The position numbers were made by a program, and so were the translations under genes. The notes below the pieces were generated by a model, which saw nothing but the letters and a program-made list of their open reading frames with translations, was not told where the DNA came from and made no database searches. A stretch of 9,796 bases of DNA from Desulfurellales bacterium (GTDB taxonomy: Bacteria; Campylobacterota_A; Desulfurellia; Desulfurellales; Hippeaceae): positions 1 to 9,796 of the forward strand of contig JAMOPP010000128.1 in NCBI GenBank assembly GCA_027064405.1, written 5' to 3'. Shown here piece by piece: positions 1 through 6,720 of this stretch. How positions within the stretch are numbered: the first letter of the stretch is position 1; each line of letters begins with the position of its first letter.

Positions 1-119
1 TCTATTATTTTCATTTCTTCTTTTATTAAAGGCTTAACGAATAGAGAATCGTTCTTGTAAATTAGAGACTGAACGGCTATAAATTCCTTAAGGTTTGTTG
101 TTTCTTTAACACTTATCAT
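1..119 (-). CDS. Probable GNAT-family acyltransferase, N-terminal 39 codons only
   Basis: The reading frame opens at an ATG whose first base is 119 and stays open to the left edge, so about 39 residues are visible and the C-terminus is missing. The visible part contains FIAVQSLIYKND followed by FVKPLIKEE. This resembles the N-terminus of a large GNAT-like family (roughly 370 residues) that starts with a pattern like FIxFPxxLYKxDPxWVPPLxxDE. The family call rests on this short stretch only; the acetyl/acyl-CoA binding motif lies outside the window. The ATG overlaps the stop of the upstream gene as ATGA, and no strong Shine-Dalgarno is visible, so translation is probably coupled to the serine palmitoyltransferase-like gene. 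In that context a role in N-acylating a long-chain amino lipid is a reasonable inference, but the visible sequence does not prove it. Confidence 0.55.
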   Translation of the reverse strand, partial: MISVKETTNLKEFIAVQSLIYKNDSLFVKPLIKEEMKII

Positions 120-1297
120 ATGATTTTAAGCTGTTTTCCAACTTCATAAATTTTTTCCAAAGCAAGGTCTATCTGTTTAAATGTATGTGTAGCCATTAAA
201 GATAATCTTATGAGCGTTTGATTCGGAGGAACGGCAGGAGAAACAACAGGATTAACGAATACTCCATTCTCAAAAAGTATTTTTCTCATCATCAAAACCT
301 TTTCGTTATCTCCTACAATTAAAGGAATTATAGGCGTAGTGCTAACACCTATATTGTATCCCATATCTAAGACACCATTTCTCATTCTTTTTGTATTTTC
401 CCATAATTTTTCTATCAGCTCCGGTTCTTTTTGCATTATTTCAAGACTTGCCAAGACGGCAGCGGTAGATGACGGAGTTATGCTAGCCGAAAATATTAAG
501 CTTCTTGCAAAATGTCTTAAATATTCAATAACCTCTTCGCTTGAAGCTATAAAACCGCCTAAGGACGCAAAAGATTTGCTGAAAGTGCCCATAATCACAT
601 CCGTTTCATCTTCGAGGTTGTAATAATTTGCCGTGCCTCTTCCGTTTTTACCTATTACTCCAAATGAATGGGCATCATCGACCATAACCTTGGCATTATA
701 TCTGTTTTTTAGTTTTATAATTTCAGGAAGATTTGTTATATCTCCATCCATGCTGTACACACCGTCAACAATTATAAATTTAGGAACATTAATATCTATT
801 GACGATAAAACTTTTTCAAGAGAGCACATATTGTTATGCAGAAATCTCTTGATGGTGGCGTCGCTGAGTCTTGTTCCGTCCACTATGCTTGCATGGTCGG
901 ATTTATCTAAAATAATATATTCGTTTTTGTTGGCAAGTGCTGAAATCGCACCAAGATTTGCCTGAAATCCCGTGCTGAATAATATAGCCTTTTCTTTATT
1001 TACAAACTCTGCAAGTTTTTCTTCCAATTCTTCATGTATGTCGAGAGTTCCGTTTAAAAACCTTGAACCGGCACATCCCGTTCCATATTTTTCAACAGCG
1101 TCCATAGCCGCCTTTTTAACTTTTGGATGAACGGTTAGACCAAGATAGCTGTTTGAACCAAACATTAAAACCTTTTTGCCGTTTATAATAACTTCCGTAT
1201 CCTGTTTTGAAGATATAGGCTGAAAATAGGGATATAAACCAACCTCTTCCAGCTCCTTAGACTTAGTAAAGTTTTTACATTTATCAAATAAATCCAT
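116..1297 (-). CDS. spt: Serine palmitoyltransferase-like alpha-oxoamine synthase (PLP enzyme)
   Basis: This 393-residue cytosolic PLP enzyme condenses an amino acid with an acyl thioester, releasing CO2; in Spt the products are 3-ketosphinganine and the first committed step of sphingolipid synthesis. Visible family features are a glycine-rich GTGCAGSRFLNGT (72-84), His135 that would stack on PLP, the VDDAHS motif with Asp207 and His210, the PLP lysine Lys241 in GTFSKSFASLGGF (237-249), and Arg364 in IRLSLMATHT, which would bind the substrate carboxylate. The form GTFSKS, rather than the GK form usual in 8-amino-7-oxononanoate synthase and 2-amino-3-ketobutyrate ligase, favours the Spt branch, and the sequence reads much like Bacteroidota Spt proteins. 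Length is normal. The start is supported by AGGAG at 1309-1313, 11 bases upstream. A cysteate acyltransferase (sulfonolipid, SulA-like) is the main alternative. It overlaps the following acyltransferase gene by 4 bases. Confidence 0.85.
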   Translation of the reverse strand: MDLFDKCKNFTKSKELEEVGLYPYFQPISSKQDTEVIINGKKVLMFGSNSYLGLTVHPKVKKAAMDAVEKYGTGCAGSRFLNGTLDIHEELEEKLAEFVNKEKAILFSTGFQANLGAISALANKNEYIILDKSDHASIVDGTRLSDATIKRFLHNNMCSLEKVLSSIDINVPKFIIVDGVYSMDGDITNLPEIIKLKNRYNAKVMVDDAHSFGVIGKNGRGTANYYNLEDETDVIMGTFSKSFASLGGFIASSEEVIEYLRHFARSLIFSASITPSSTAAVLASLEIMQKEPELIEKLWENTKRMRNGVLDMGYNIGVSTTPIIPLIVGDNEKVLMMRKILFENGVFVNPVVSPAVPPNQTLIRLSLMATHTFKQIDLALEKIYEVGKQLKII

Positions 1298-1328
1298 ACG
1301 TTACCACACTCCTAATAATTACCTCTTT

Positions 1329-1357
1329 TTTTTACACGAAAAGCAATATTGTGTCAA
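1329..1357 (-). promoter_or_regulatory. Sigma70-type promoter for the spt-acyltransferase operon
   Basis: On the minus strand a perfect -35 box TTGACA (1352-1357) is followed after exactly 17 bases by TAAAAA (1329-1334; 4 of 6 matches to TATAAT). Transcription would begin near 1322, giving a leader of about 25 bases that contains the AGGAG ribosome binding site of spt. This supports an independent transcription unit rather than simple read-through from pyrE. It was read by eye and has not been scored against a genome background. Confidence 0.6.
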
Positions 1358-1403
1358 GTTTTAAAGATTTAAGCAAAACCAGTTGCAAGTAATAAAGTAT
1401 TGA

Positions 1404-1435
1404 TGCACAGCCGCTCTTGATATGAGTGCACAACC
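1404..1435. repeat. Short direct repeat GGYTGTGCA, 23-base period
   Basis: The minus strand reads GGTTGTGCA (1427-1435) and then GGCTGTGCA (1404-1412), identical except for one pyrimidine change. Between them, CTC-ATATCAA-GAG could form a small stem-loop, and the flanking TGCAC/GTGCA bases could close an outer stem. Possible readings are a tandem protein-binding site upstream of the spt promoter or part of a dispersed intergenic repeat. No function can be assigned from one copy. Confidence 0.35.
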
Positions 1436-1531
1436 ATCCGGTTAGAACCCGTATCTTAATGCCATTTTCGGTAAACTTAAAAATAATGGGGGGATTCAAA
1501 AAAATGGTATGTGAAATTCAATAGCAAACTC

Positions 1532-2119
1532 TTATTTTTTTATAAATCTGCTTCCGGGTTTTTCTAACGGCACACCTTGTTTGCAAAGAGGGCAGCTATC
1601 CGGTTCATAATTGACTATATCGAGTTTTATTAAAGGGAAATAATCCAAGCCTTTAGAATCAAAATTTCCGCCTCTATCTGCAAGGACTCCTATTCCTACA
1701 ATATTGTCTGTGTATGTTCTTACAAGATCGATAGTTTCATTAACGCTTTTACCGGTAGTAATAACATCTTCAACTATTAGGACATTGTCGGTTTTTTCTA
1801 TTCGAAAACCCCTTCTTAGTGTAAGTTTTCCGTCAACTCTTTCCGCAAAAATGCTTTTTACATTTTCACCGAGCGCCCTTGCAACATCATAGGAGACGAG
1901 TACCCCGCCCATTGCAGGAGCTATAACCGTATCTATTTTTTTATCTTTAAAATGTTCTGCTATTGACGAGCAGAGTTTATATGCGTCGTGAGGATATTGA
2001 AGAACCATTGCACTTTGCATATAATATTCACTATGCAACCCGCTTGATAATTTAAAATGTCCTTTAAGGTAAGCATTTCTTTTTTTATATAAATTTAAAG
2101 CCTCGTTTTGTGTTAGCAT
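1532..2119 (-). CDS. pyrE: Orotate phosphoribosyltransferase, Thermus-type
   Basis: PyrE transfers the phosphoribosyl group of PRPP to orotate, giving OMP, the step before PyrF in UMP synthesis; it acts in the cytosol, usually as a dimer. The PRPP-binding signature VLIVEDVITTGKS is at residues 113-125. The C-terminal stretch with CPLC (Cys176, Cys179) followed by GVPLEKPGSR is typical of the Thermus-type subfamily of about 190-200 residues, rather than the E. coli type; this protein has 195. The ATG start lies inside the 3' end of pyrF, giving a 7-base overlap. GGAGG (2124-2128), 4 bases upstream, is a good ribosome binding site. It is the last gene of the seven-gene rib-nusB-pyr cluster. The paired cysteines suggest a metal or structural site, but that is inference. 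Confidence 0.95.
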   Translation of the reverse strand: MLTQNEALNLYKKRNAYLKGHFKLSSGLHSEYYMQSAMVLQYPHDAYKLCSSIAEHFKDKKIDTVIAPAMGGVLVSYDVARALGENVKSIFAERVDGKLTLRRGFRIEKTDNVLIVEDVITTGKSVNETIDLVRTYTDNIVGIGVLADRGGNFDSKGLDYFPLIKLDIVNYEPDSCPLCKQGVPLEKPGSRFIKK

Positions 2120-2829
2120 ACACCCTCCATATCTTTTATGATGTCTTTAACCGCCTTAACGGGATTGTTACTTTTATAGATAGGCCTTCCTACGACTATA
2201 TAACTCGAACCCATTTTTATGGCATCGTAGGGTGTTGTTACCCTGCTTTGGTCATCTTTTGCACTACCTTTTGGCCTGATTCCCGGTGTTATTATGCTGA
2301 AATAGTTTCCGAATCGTTCCTTTATTGCCTTTGTCTCACGAGGTGATGCTACAATGCCTCTTATTCTGGATTTTTGTGCGTTTTCGGATAGTTTTAGCAC
2401 AAGGTCTTCAACCTCGGTATCTATGAACATATCTCTTTTTAAGGTATCTTTATTTGCACTTGTTAAAACGGTAACGGCAGCTATTAAAGGTCCCTGTGCG
2501 GAAAATTTATCTTGATACTCTTTCAATCCGTCGGATGCAGCCCTCATCATATCAATACCGCCTATTGAGTGTATCGTCAAAATGTCCGCTCCAACCGTAG
2601 ATGCTGTAAAAACAGCCTCTTTAACCGTGTTTGGTATGTCATGGTATTTTAAATCCAAGAAAACTCTTTTACCCCTGTTTTTTAAATCTTTTATTAGAAT
2701 AGTGGAATATGCGGTGAAATTAATCGCCCCAATCTTATACCACAAAACTTCATCGCCAAGATTGTTAACAAGAGACAGTATTGAATCTAAACCCTTTAAA
2801 TCTAACGATACTATAAGCCTGTTTTTCAT
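2113..2829 (-). CDS. pyrF: Orotidine 5'-phosphate decarboxylase
   Basis: PyrF decarboxylates OMP to UMP, the final step of de novo pyrimidine nucleotide synthesis, in a TIM-barrel dimer. The catalytic charged network is clear in FLDLKYHDIPNTV: Asp59, Lys61 and Asp64 form the D-x-K-x-x-D array, and Lys32 in the WYKIG segment is the usual substrate-contacting lysine. The phosphate-binding elements TPGIRP (181-186) and GRPI (214-217), with DDQ-R between them (Gln194), are intact. Length (238) is normal for the bacterial class. The start overlaps the nusB stop as ATGA, and GAGG seven bases upstream gives a good ribosome binding site. The 3' end overlaps pyrE by 7 bases, so the two last UMP-pathway enzymes are probably translationally coupled. 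Confidence 0.97.
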   Translation of the reverse strand: MKNRLIVSLDLKGLDSILSLVNNLGDEVLWYKIGAINFTAYSTILIKDLKNRGKRVFLDLKYHDIPNTVKEAVFTASTVGADILTIHSIGGIDMMRAASDGLKEYQDKFSAQGPLIAAVTVLTSANKDTLKRDMFIDTEVEDLVLKLSENAQKSRIRGIVASPRETKAIKERFGNYFSIITPGIRPKGSAKDDQSRVTTPYDAIKMGSSYIVVGRPIYKSNNPVKAVKDIIKDMEGVC

Positions 2830-3221
2830 ACTTTTTCCTCTTTTGCTTTGTCTAAAATTGCATTTATGACAGCTTTTGAGCTTTCTTTAGAGAGTTCTTT
2901 TGTTATGTCGATATACTCGTTGATTATTATAGGATTCGGCAGGTTATTTAAATATAACATTTCATAAATTCCGGCTCTTAATATGCACCGTTCCACGATT
3001 CCCATACGTTCTTTGGAGTTTTGTATATGCTTGTCTATTATTGAGTCTATGTCATATAGGTTCTCCAAAACTCCCTTCATAATTTCCTTTGAAAGTTGAA
3101 TGTCGCTTTCCTTTTTTAATCCGTTCATATAACCTAAAAATTCATCGGGTTCATTATCTTCATTAAACTCTTTTGAGTATATGTATTGAATTGCCAAAAC
3201 CCTTGCTTTTCTTCTCGACAT
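2826..3221 (-). CDS. nusB: Transcription antitermination protein NusB
   Basis: NusB pairs with NusE (ribosomal protein S10) to bind boxA RNA and support antitermination, mainly of rRNA operons. The all-helical 131-residue protein shows the family landmarks in order: an N-terminal basic RRKARVLAIQYIY (3-15), ILRAGIYEMLYL (80-91), INEYIDITKEL (100-110) and the C-terminal AVINAILDK (117-125). Length is typical (130-145). Only one base separates it from the ribH stop, and no clear Shine-Dalgarno precedes it (the upstream stretch is A/T-rich), so it probably depends on ribosomes finishing ribH. It overlaps pyrF by 4 bases. A ribH-nusB junction is very common in bacteria; the trailing pyrF-pyrE pair is less usual. 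Confidence 0.96.
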   Translation of the reverse strand: MSRRKARVLAIQYIYSKEFNEDNEPDEFLGYMNGLKKESDIQLSKEIMKGVLENLYDIDSIIDKHIQNSKERMGIVERCILRAGIYEMLYLNNLPNPIIINEYIDITKELSKESSKAVINAILDKAKEEKV

Positions 3222-3222
3222 A

Positions 3223-3681
3223 TTAAAGTTTTTTATAAATATTCATAGTCTCTATAAGTGCATTCATTGAGTCAAATCCCTTGTTGCCCATTTTTGTTCC
3301 TGCCCGCTCAATTGCCTGCTCAATTGTATCTGTTGTAAGAACACCAAATGATATGGGCATTTTTGATTTTAAAGCGATTTGAGCTATGCCTTTTGATGTT
3401 TCATTTGCAATAAAATCAAAATGAGGCGTTGAGCCGCGTATGACGGCTCCAAGACATAGAATACCGTCAAAATCTTTCTCCGCAACCTTGGATAAAACCA
3501 CAGGTATTTCAAAAGCTCCGGGAACTTTTATTATTGTAACATTGTCATTGTTTCCATTGTGTCTTACAAAAGCATCAATTGCCCCATCGACAAGTTTTTC
3601 CGTTATAAAACTATTGAATCTGCTAACTATGATAGCTACTTTTAAATCTTTTGCATCGAGTTTGCCTTCTAATATATTCAT
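3223..3681 (-). CDS. ribH: 6,7-dimethyl-8-ribityllumazine synthase
   Basis: RibH condenses 5-amino-6-ribitylaminouracil (made by RibD followed by a phosphatase) with 3,4-dihydroxy-2-butanone 4-phosphate (made by RibBA) to give lumazine, the substrate of RibE. Active-site segments are all present: SRFN (20-23), PGAFEIP (54-60), GAVIRGSTPHFD (78-89) with the general-base His87, and GVLTTDTIEQA followed by ERAGTK (Arg126, Lys130) near the phosphate site. At 152 residues it has the normal length for a protein that usually assembles into pentamers or 60-subunit shells. A strong AAGGAG ribosome binding site overlaps the ribBA stop codon, and the gap between the genes is 10 bases. Confidence 0.97.
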   Translation of the reverse strand: MNILEGKLDAKDLKVAIIVSRFNSFITEKLVDGAIDAFVRHNGNNDNVTIIKVPGAFEIPVVLSKVAEKDFDGILCLGAVIRGSTPHFDFIANETSKGIAQIALKSKMPISFGVLTTDTIEQAIERAGTKMGNKGFDSMNALIETMNIYKKL

Positions 3682-3691
3682 CGAACTCTCC

Positions 3692-4897
3692 TTAAACCTT
3701 AGTTAAAATATGCCCCATTTTTTCTTTTTTGGTTTCTAAATAACACTTATTGACTTCATTAGGGTCTATTTCAATAGGAACTCTGTCAACAACTTCAAGC
3801 CTGTATCCCTTTAATGCGATTATTTTCTTGGGGTTGTTTGTTATGAGTTTCATTTTTTTAACACCGAGATCCACAAGAATTTGAGCACCTATTCCGTAAT
3901 TTCTTAAATCCGGTTTAAACCCAAGTTTTATGTTTGCCTCCACCGTATCATATCCTTCATCCTGAAGTGCATACGCCTTTATTTTGTTGGTTAATCCTAT
4001 CCCTCGCCCTTCCTGTTGCATATATAAAACTATGCCTTTTCCTTCTTTTTCAACCATTTCCATTGCAGAGTGGAGCTGGTCTCCACAATCACATCTTAAA
4101 GATCCGAGTATGTCACCTGTAAGACAAGATGAATGCACCCTGACTAAGGTTGGCTCATTCGGTTTTATATTGCCCTTAACCAATGCAACATGCTCAAAGT
4201 CATCCACAGAATTTTTATATACTATTATTTTAAAATGCCCGTATTTTGTGGGTAAATCAGCTTCTGCCGTTCTTTCTATAAGTTTTTCGTGTTGCATTCT
4301 ATATTCTATAATGCTCGCTATTGTTACCATTTTTATTTTATGTTTTTTTGCAATTTCTTCAAGTTGAGGTCTTCTTGCCATTGTGCCGTCATCATTTAAA
4401 ATTTCACATATTGCAGAAGCGGGAATTAAGCCTGCCATTTTTGCTAAATCTACACTTCCTTCGGTATGTCCTGTTCTTACAAGCACTCCACCCTCTTTTG
4501 CAATCAAAGGGAATATATGGCCTGGTTTTACCAAATCCGAGGGCTTGGCATTCGGGTTTATTGCGGTTTGGATTGTTGTTGCCCTGTCAAATGCTGATAT
4601 GCCTGTCGTGACACCAAATTTTGGATGAGCATCAACAGAAACGGTAAAAGCTGTTTTAAACTTATCGTTTTCATCTACGGTCATAAGGTGTAAATCGAGT
4701 TTTTGTATTAAATCTTTATGCATAGGCATACATATCAGCCCTCTGCCATATTTTGACATAAAATTAATACCCTCAGGCGTTACAAACTGGGCTGCCATTA
4801 CAAAATCGCCCTCGTTTTCCCTGTCTTCGTCATCAACCATTATCACCATTTTGCCGGATTTTATCTCTTCTATAGCCTCTTCAACACTTGCAAACAT
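3692..4897 (-). CDS. ribBA: Bifunctional DHBP synthase / GTP cyclohydrolase II
   Basis: This 401-residue fusion supplies both entry points of riboflavin synthesis. The N-terminal half (about 1-200) makes 3,4-dihydroxy-2-butanone 4-phosphate from ribulose-5-phosphate: it has the acidic metal/substrate loop DEDRENEGDF (23-32) and RTGHTEGSVDL with His144. The C-terminal half (about 205-401) opens the GTP imidazole ring: zinc cysteines Cys258, Cys269 and Cys271 lie in SSCLTGD...RCDCGDQ, followed by EGRGIGL (296-302), DLRNYGIGAQIL (330-341, with Arg332) and TNNPKK (353-358). Both halves keep their catalytic residues, so both activities are expected, although in some bacteria one half of such fusions is inactive. 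The ATG is preceded by AGAGG (4905-4909) at 7 bases. The 63 bases before it may hold an internal promoter. Confidence 0.97.
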   Translation of the reverse strand: MFASVEEAIEEIKSGKMVIMVDDEDRENEGDFVMAAQFVTPEGINFMSKYGRGLICMPMHKDLIQKLDLHLMTVDENDKFKTAFTVSVDAHPKFGVTTGISAFDRATTIQTAINPNAKPSDLVKPGHIFPLIAKEGGVLVRTGHTEGSVDLAKMAGLIPASAICEILNDDGTMARRPQLEEIAKKHKIKMVTIASIIEYRMQHEKLIERTAEADLPTKYGHFKIIVYKNSVDDFEHVALVKGNIKPNEPTLVRVHSSCLTGDILGSLRCDCGDQLHSAMEMVEKEGKGIVLYMQQEGRGIGLTNKIKAYALQDEGYDTVEANIKLGFKPDLRNYGIGAQILVDLGVKKMKLITNNPKKIIALKGYRLEVVDRVPIEIDPNEVNKCYLETKKEKMGHILTKV

Positions 4898-4929
4898 TCT
4901 TTTACCTCTTAAAAATAAAGATTTGTAAC

Positions 4930-4958
4930 ATTATATATTAAATTTTTCCTACTTTCCA
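4930..4958 (-). promoter_or_regulatory. Possible internal promoter upstream of ribBA
   Basis: In the only sizeable gap of the cluster (4898-4960) the minus strand has a perfect -10 box TATAAT (4930-4935). A weaker -35, TGGAAA (4953-4958; 4 of 6 matches), lies 17 bases upstream of it. Transcription would start near 4923 and give a 25-base leader with the ribBA ribosome binding site. The segment is very A/T-rich, so a chance match is quite possible. Confidence 0.35.
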
Positions 4959-4960
4959 TC

Positions 4961-5590
4961 TTAAACAAAGCCGTTTTCCATTAAAAAATCTTTCGTGATA
5001 GATTTTTGATTTGTAAACTGTTCTATATATTTTCCTAATATGTCAACTTCTATATTTACATAATTTCCGGGTTTTATATATTGCAGTGTTGTATTGCTGA
5101 ATGTATGAGGAATGATGGCTATTTCTAAAAAAGAGCTCGTTTTTTTTGCAATGGTCAAACTTATGCCGTCAATTGTGATGGAGCCTTTTTCTACGCTGTA
5201 TCTATTAATATAGCTGTTATTTGCAATTTGAAGTAGATAAAAATCGCCCTGCTTGGAAATGTTGTTGACTTTGGTTTTTGAATCAATATGTCCAAGCACT
5301 ATGTGCCCTGAAAGCCTATCTGATAACAAAAGAGCCCTTTCAAGATTTACCGAGTCATTGATTTTTAAATTTCCTATATTGCTGACTCTTAAGGTTTCAA
5401 AAGAGACATCAACGGAAAATTTCTTATCGTCAATACCGGTTGCGGTTAAACATACTCCGTTTACGGCTATACTGTCTCCTACTTTAGAGTTTTGTAAAAC
5501 CCTATCCGCTGTTATATCAATTGTAAATCCGCTCGATATGCGGTTAATTGATTTAATTTTTCCTACTTCTTCAATTATTCCCGTAAACAT
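4961..5590 (-). CDS. ribE: Riboflavin synthase, alpha chain
   Basis: RibE dismutates two lumazine molecules into riboflavin and the aminouracil that RibH reuses. The protein is an internal duplication of one beta-barrel: GDSIAVNGVCLT (38-49) in the first half matches KGSITIDGISLT (135-146) in the second, and the first half ends with SGHIVLGHID (94-103). Cys47 is at the expected position near the active site. The start is set at the ATG at 5588-5590, because the family begins with MFTGIIEEVG; an in-frame TTG 21 bases further upstream would add seven unneeded residues. The chosen start leaves a 1-base gap after ribD and has AAGGA (5601-5605) 10 bases upstream. Length is 209 residues, normal. 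The C-terminal tail after VDILGKYIE matches the usual end of the second barrel plus a short extension. Confidence 0.95.
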   Translation of the reverse strand: MFTGIIEEVGKIKSINRISSGFTIDITADRVLQNSKVGDSIAVNGVCLTATGIDDKKFSVDVSFETLRVSNIGNLKINDSVNLERALLLSDRLSGHIVLGHIDSKTKVNNISKQGDFYLLQIANNSYINRYSVEKGSITIDGISLTIAKKTSSFLEIAIIPHTFSNTTLQYIKPGNYVNIEVDILGKYIEQFTNQKSITKDFLMENGFV

Positions 5591-5591
5591 T

Positions 5592-6683
5592 TTAAAAATA
5601 TCCTTCAACAAGTATATCGCATCCCACTTTTCTGCAACTCATATCTTTTAAAAGAGACACATCCTGAAGGTTTGAAGGCGCTTGACTCCCAACGGCGTTA
5701 AATGCCCCGTATGAACCGGTTATTTTTGGAGCATAAAACAGATACGCTTTGTTGTAAAGACTATTTTTTACAAAATATCCGTGAGTTCTGCTACCGCCCT
5801 CTACAACACAAGAACATATATCGTTTTCTATCAGTTTTGAGGATAGGTCTTTAGAATCAAATTCTCCATTGCTCATTTCGCATTCTATTATATTTGCGCC
5901 CATAGCCTCTAAGACCTTTTTCTTTGAGGCACTTGAAAATAGTGAAGTGACGATATAGACATTATTGACATATTTGCTGAATATATTTGCAGAAACCGTA
6001 ATTCTTAAATTGGTATCAAATACAATTCTTTTTGGCTGCTTGTATCCTCTTATTCTGCATGTCAGTAGAGGGTCGTCCATCATAATCGTGTTTATGCCCA
6101 CTGCAACGGCATCGTATATTCCTCTGAGTTTGTGCGAGAAACGCAGGGCTTTGTCCGATGTTATCCATTTCGAAACTCCACCCTTTACTGCGATTGAGCC
6201 GTTTAACAGCATAGCTGCCTTCATAACAAAAAAAGGTTTTTTGTTTACCTTGTTTTCAATAAAGACTTCATTTAATTTTCGAGCTTCCTCTTCCAAAACC
6301 CCGCAGACAACTTCAATTCCCGACTTTTTTAGGTACTCAGCACCGCCACTTGCAGTTTTATTAACATCAAGCATACCTATAACAACTTTTTTAATGCCAC
6401 TTTGAGCGATTGCAATAGAACAGGGCGGAGTTTTGCCGTAATGGTTGCAGGGCTCAAGCGTTACAAACATAGTTGCATCTTTTAAATCGTTTTTATTTTT
6501 CACGGAATTCATTGCTTCGATTTCAGCATGTGGCAAACCCGCTTTTTTATGGTAACCTTCACCTATTATCTGATTATCTTTAACTATGACAGCACCGACA
6601 AGGGGGTTGGGACAGGTTCGTCCTATTGCCTTTTTTGCAAGAGTCAAAGCCCTACGCATAAATATTTCATCTTTAGCATTCAC
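5592..6683 (-). CDS. ribD: Bifunctional pyrimidine deaminase/reductase RibD, GTG start
   Basis: RibD carries out steps two and three of riboflavin synthesis: deamination of the GTP cyclohydrolase II product, then NADPH-dependent reduction of the ribosyl chain. The deaminase domain (1-145) has the zinc site HAE (52-54, His52 and the proton-shuttling Glu54) and PCNHYGKTPPC (Cys79, Cys88). The reductase domain (about 148-363) shows KWITS (172-176), the RGIYDAVAVGINTI segment, DDPLLTCR (203-210) and VVEGGSRTHG (293-302). The usual SLDG motif at the start of the reductase domain reads LLNG (159-162), an Asp-to-Asn change. Length (363) is typical. The start is GTG: it gives the normal N-terminal length before FMRRAL, while the nearby ATG at 6677-6679 is out of frame. 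There is no Shine-Dalgarno, and the promoter lies so close that the mRNA is probably leaderless. It is the first gene of the cluster. Confidence 0.95.
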   Translation of the reverse strand: MNAKDEIFMRRALTLAKKAIGRTCPNPLVGAVIVKDNQIIGEGYHKKAGLPHAEIEAMNSVKNKNDLKDATMFVTLEPCNHYGKTPPCSIAIAQSGIKKVVIGMLDVNKTASGGAEYLKKSGIEVVCGVLEEEARKLNEVFIENKVNKKPFFVMKAAMLLNGSIAVKGGVSKWITSDKALRFSHKLRGIYDAVAVGINTIMMDDPLLTCRIRGYKQPKRIVFDTNLRITVSANIFSKYVNNVYIVTSLFSSASKKKVLEAMGANIIECEMSNGEFDSKDLSSKLIENDICSCVVEGGSRTHGYFVKNSLYNKAYLFYAPKITGSYGAFNAVGSQAPSNLQDVSLLKDMSCRKVGCDILVEGYF

Positions 6684-6689
6684 TTTTTA

Positions 6690-6718
6690 AAAATACAACA
6701 GTGCAACTTTTTTGTCAA
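6690..6718 (-). promoter_or_regulatory. Promoter of the ribD-pyrE cluster, predicted leaderless
   Basis: On the minus strand a perfect TTGACA (6713-6718) is followed after 17 bases by TATTTT (6690-6695; 4 of 6 matches). The GTG start codon begins only seven bases beyond the -10 box, so the predicted first nucleotide falls at or within a base or two of that G (6683). The six bases between, TAAAAA, leave no room for a ribosome binding site or a leader riboswitch. Confidence 0.6.
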
Positions 6719-6720
6719 AC

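Larger units (their letters stand above)
1298..1531. other. 234-base intergenic region between pyrE and spt
   Basis: The spt-proximal part carries the spt ribosome binding site and promoter. The rest, about 1358-1531, has no convincing gene. It contains a 9-base direct repeat of the form GGYTGTGCA on the minus strand (1404-1412 and 1427-1435, 23-base period), a short dyad GGTT-AG-AACC (1440-1449), a run of six G on the plus strand (1488-1493) and several A/T runs. I see no GC-rich hairpin followed by a U-run that would end the pyrE transcript, so either termination is factor-dependent or some read-through into spt occurs. Confidence 0.6.

Noticed and set aside
1459..1524. A 21-codon plus-strand reading frame starting MPFSVNLK in the pyrE-spt gap
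   Set aside because: It has no ribosome binding site and no recognisable family, and the surrounding region looks like regulatory or repeat DNA.
1358..1531. Intrinsic terminator after pyrE
   Set aside because: No GC-rich stem followed by a U-run is visible on the minus strand; the short CTC/GAG stem near 1413-1426 is too weak.
5591..5611. An upstream in-frame TTG as the ribE start
   Set aside because: Riboflavin synthase starts with MFTGIIEEVG; the ATG at 5588-5590 gives exactly this with a good ribosome binding site, while the TTG would overlap ribD and add seven non-family residues.
339..6405. Plus-strand open frames opposite the minus-strand genes
   Set aside because: They are antisense to genes with clear family motifs and their translations show no recognisable domains.
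6677..6679. ATG just inside ribD as its start codon
   Set aside because: It is out of frame with RibD; the in-frame codon at 6681-6683 is GTG.
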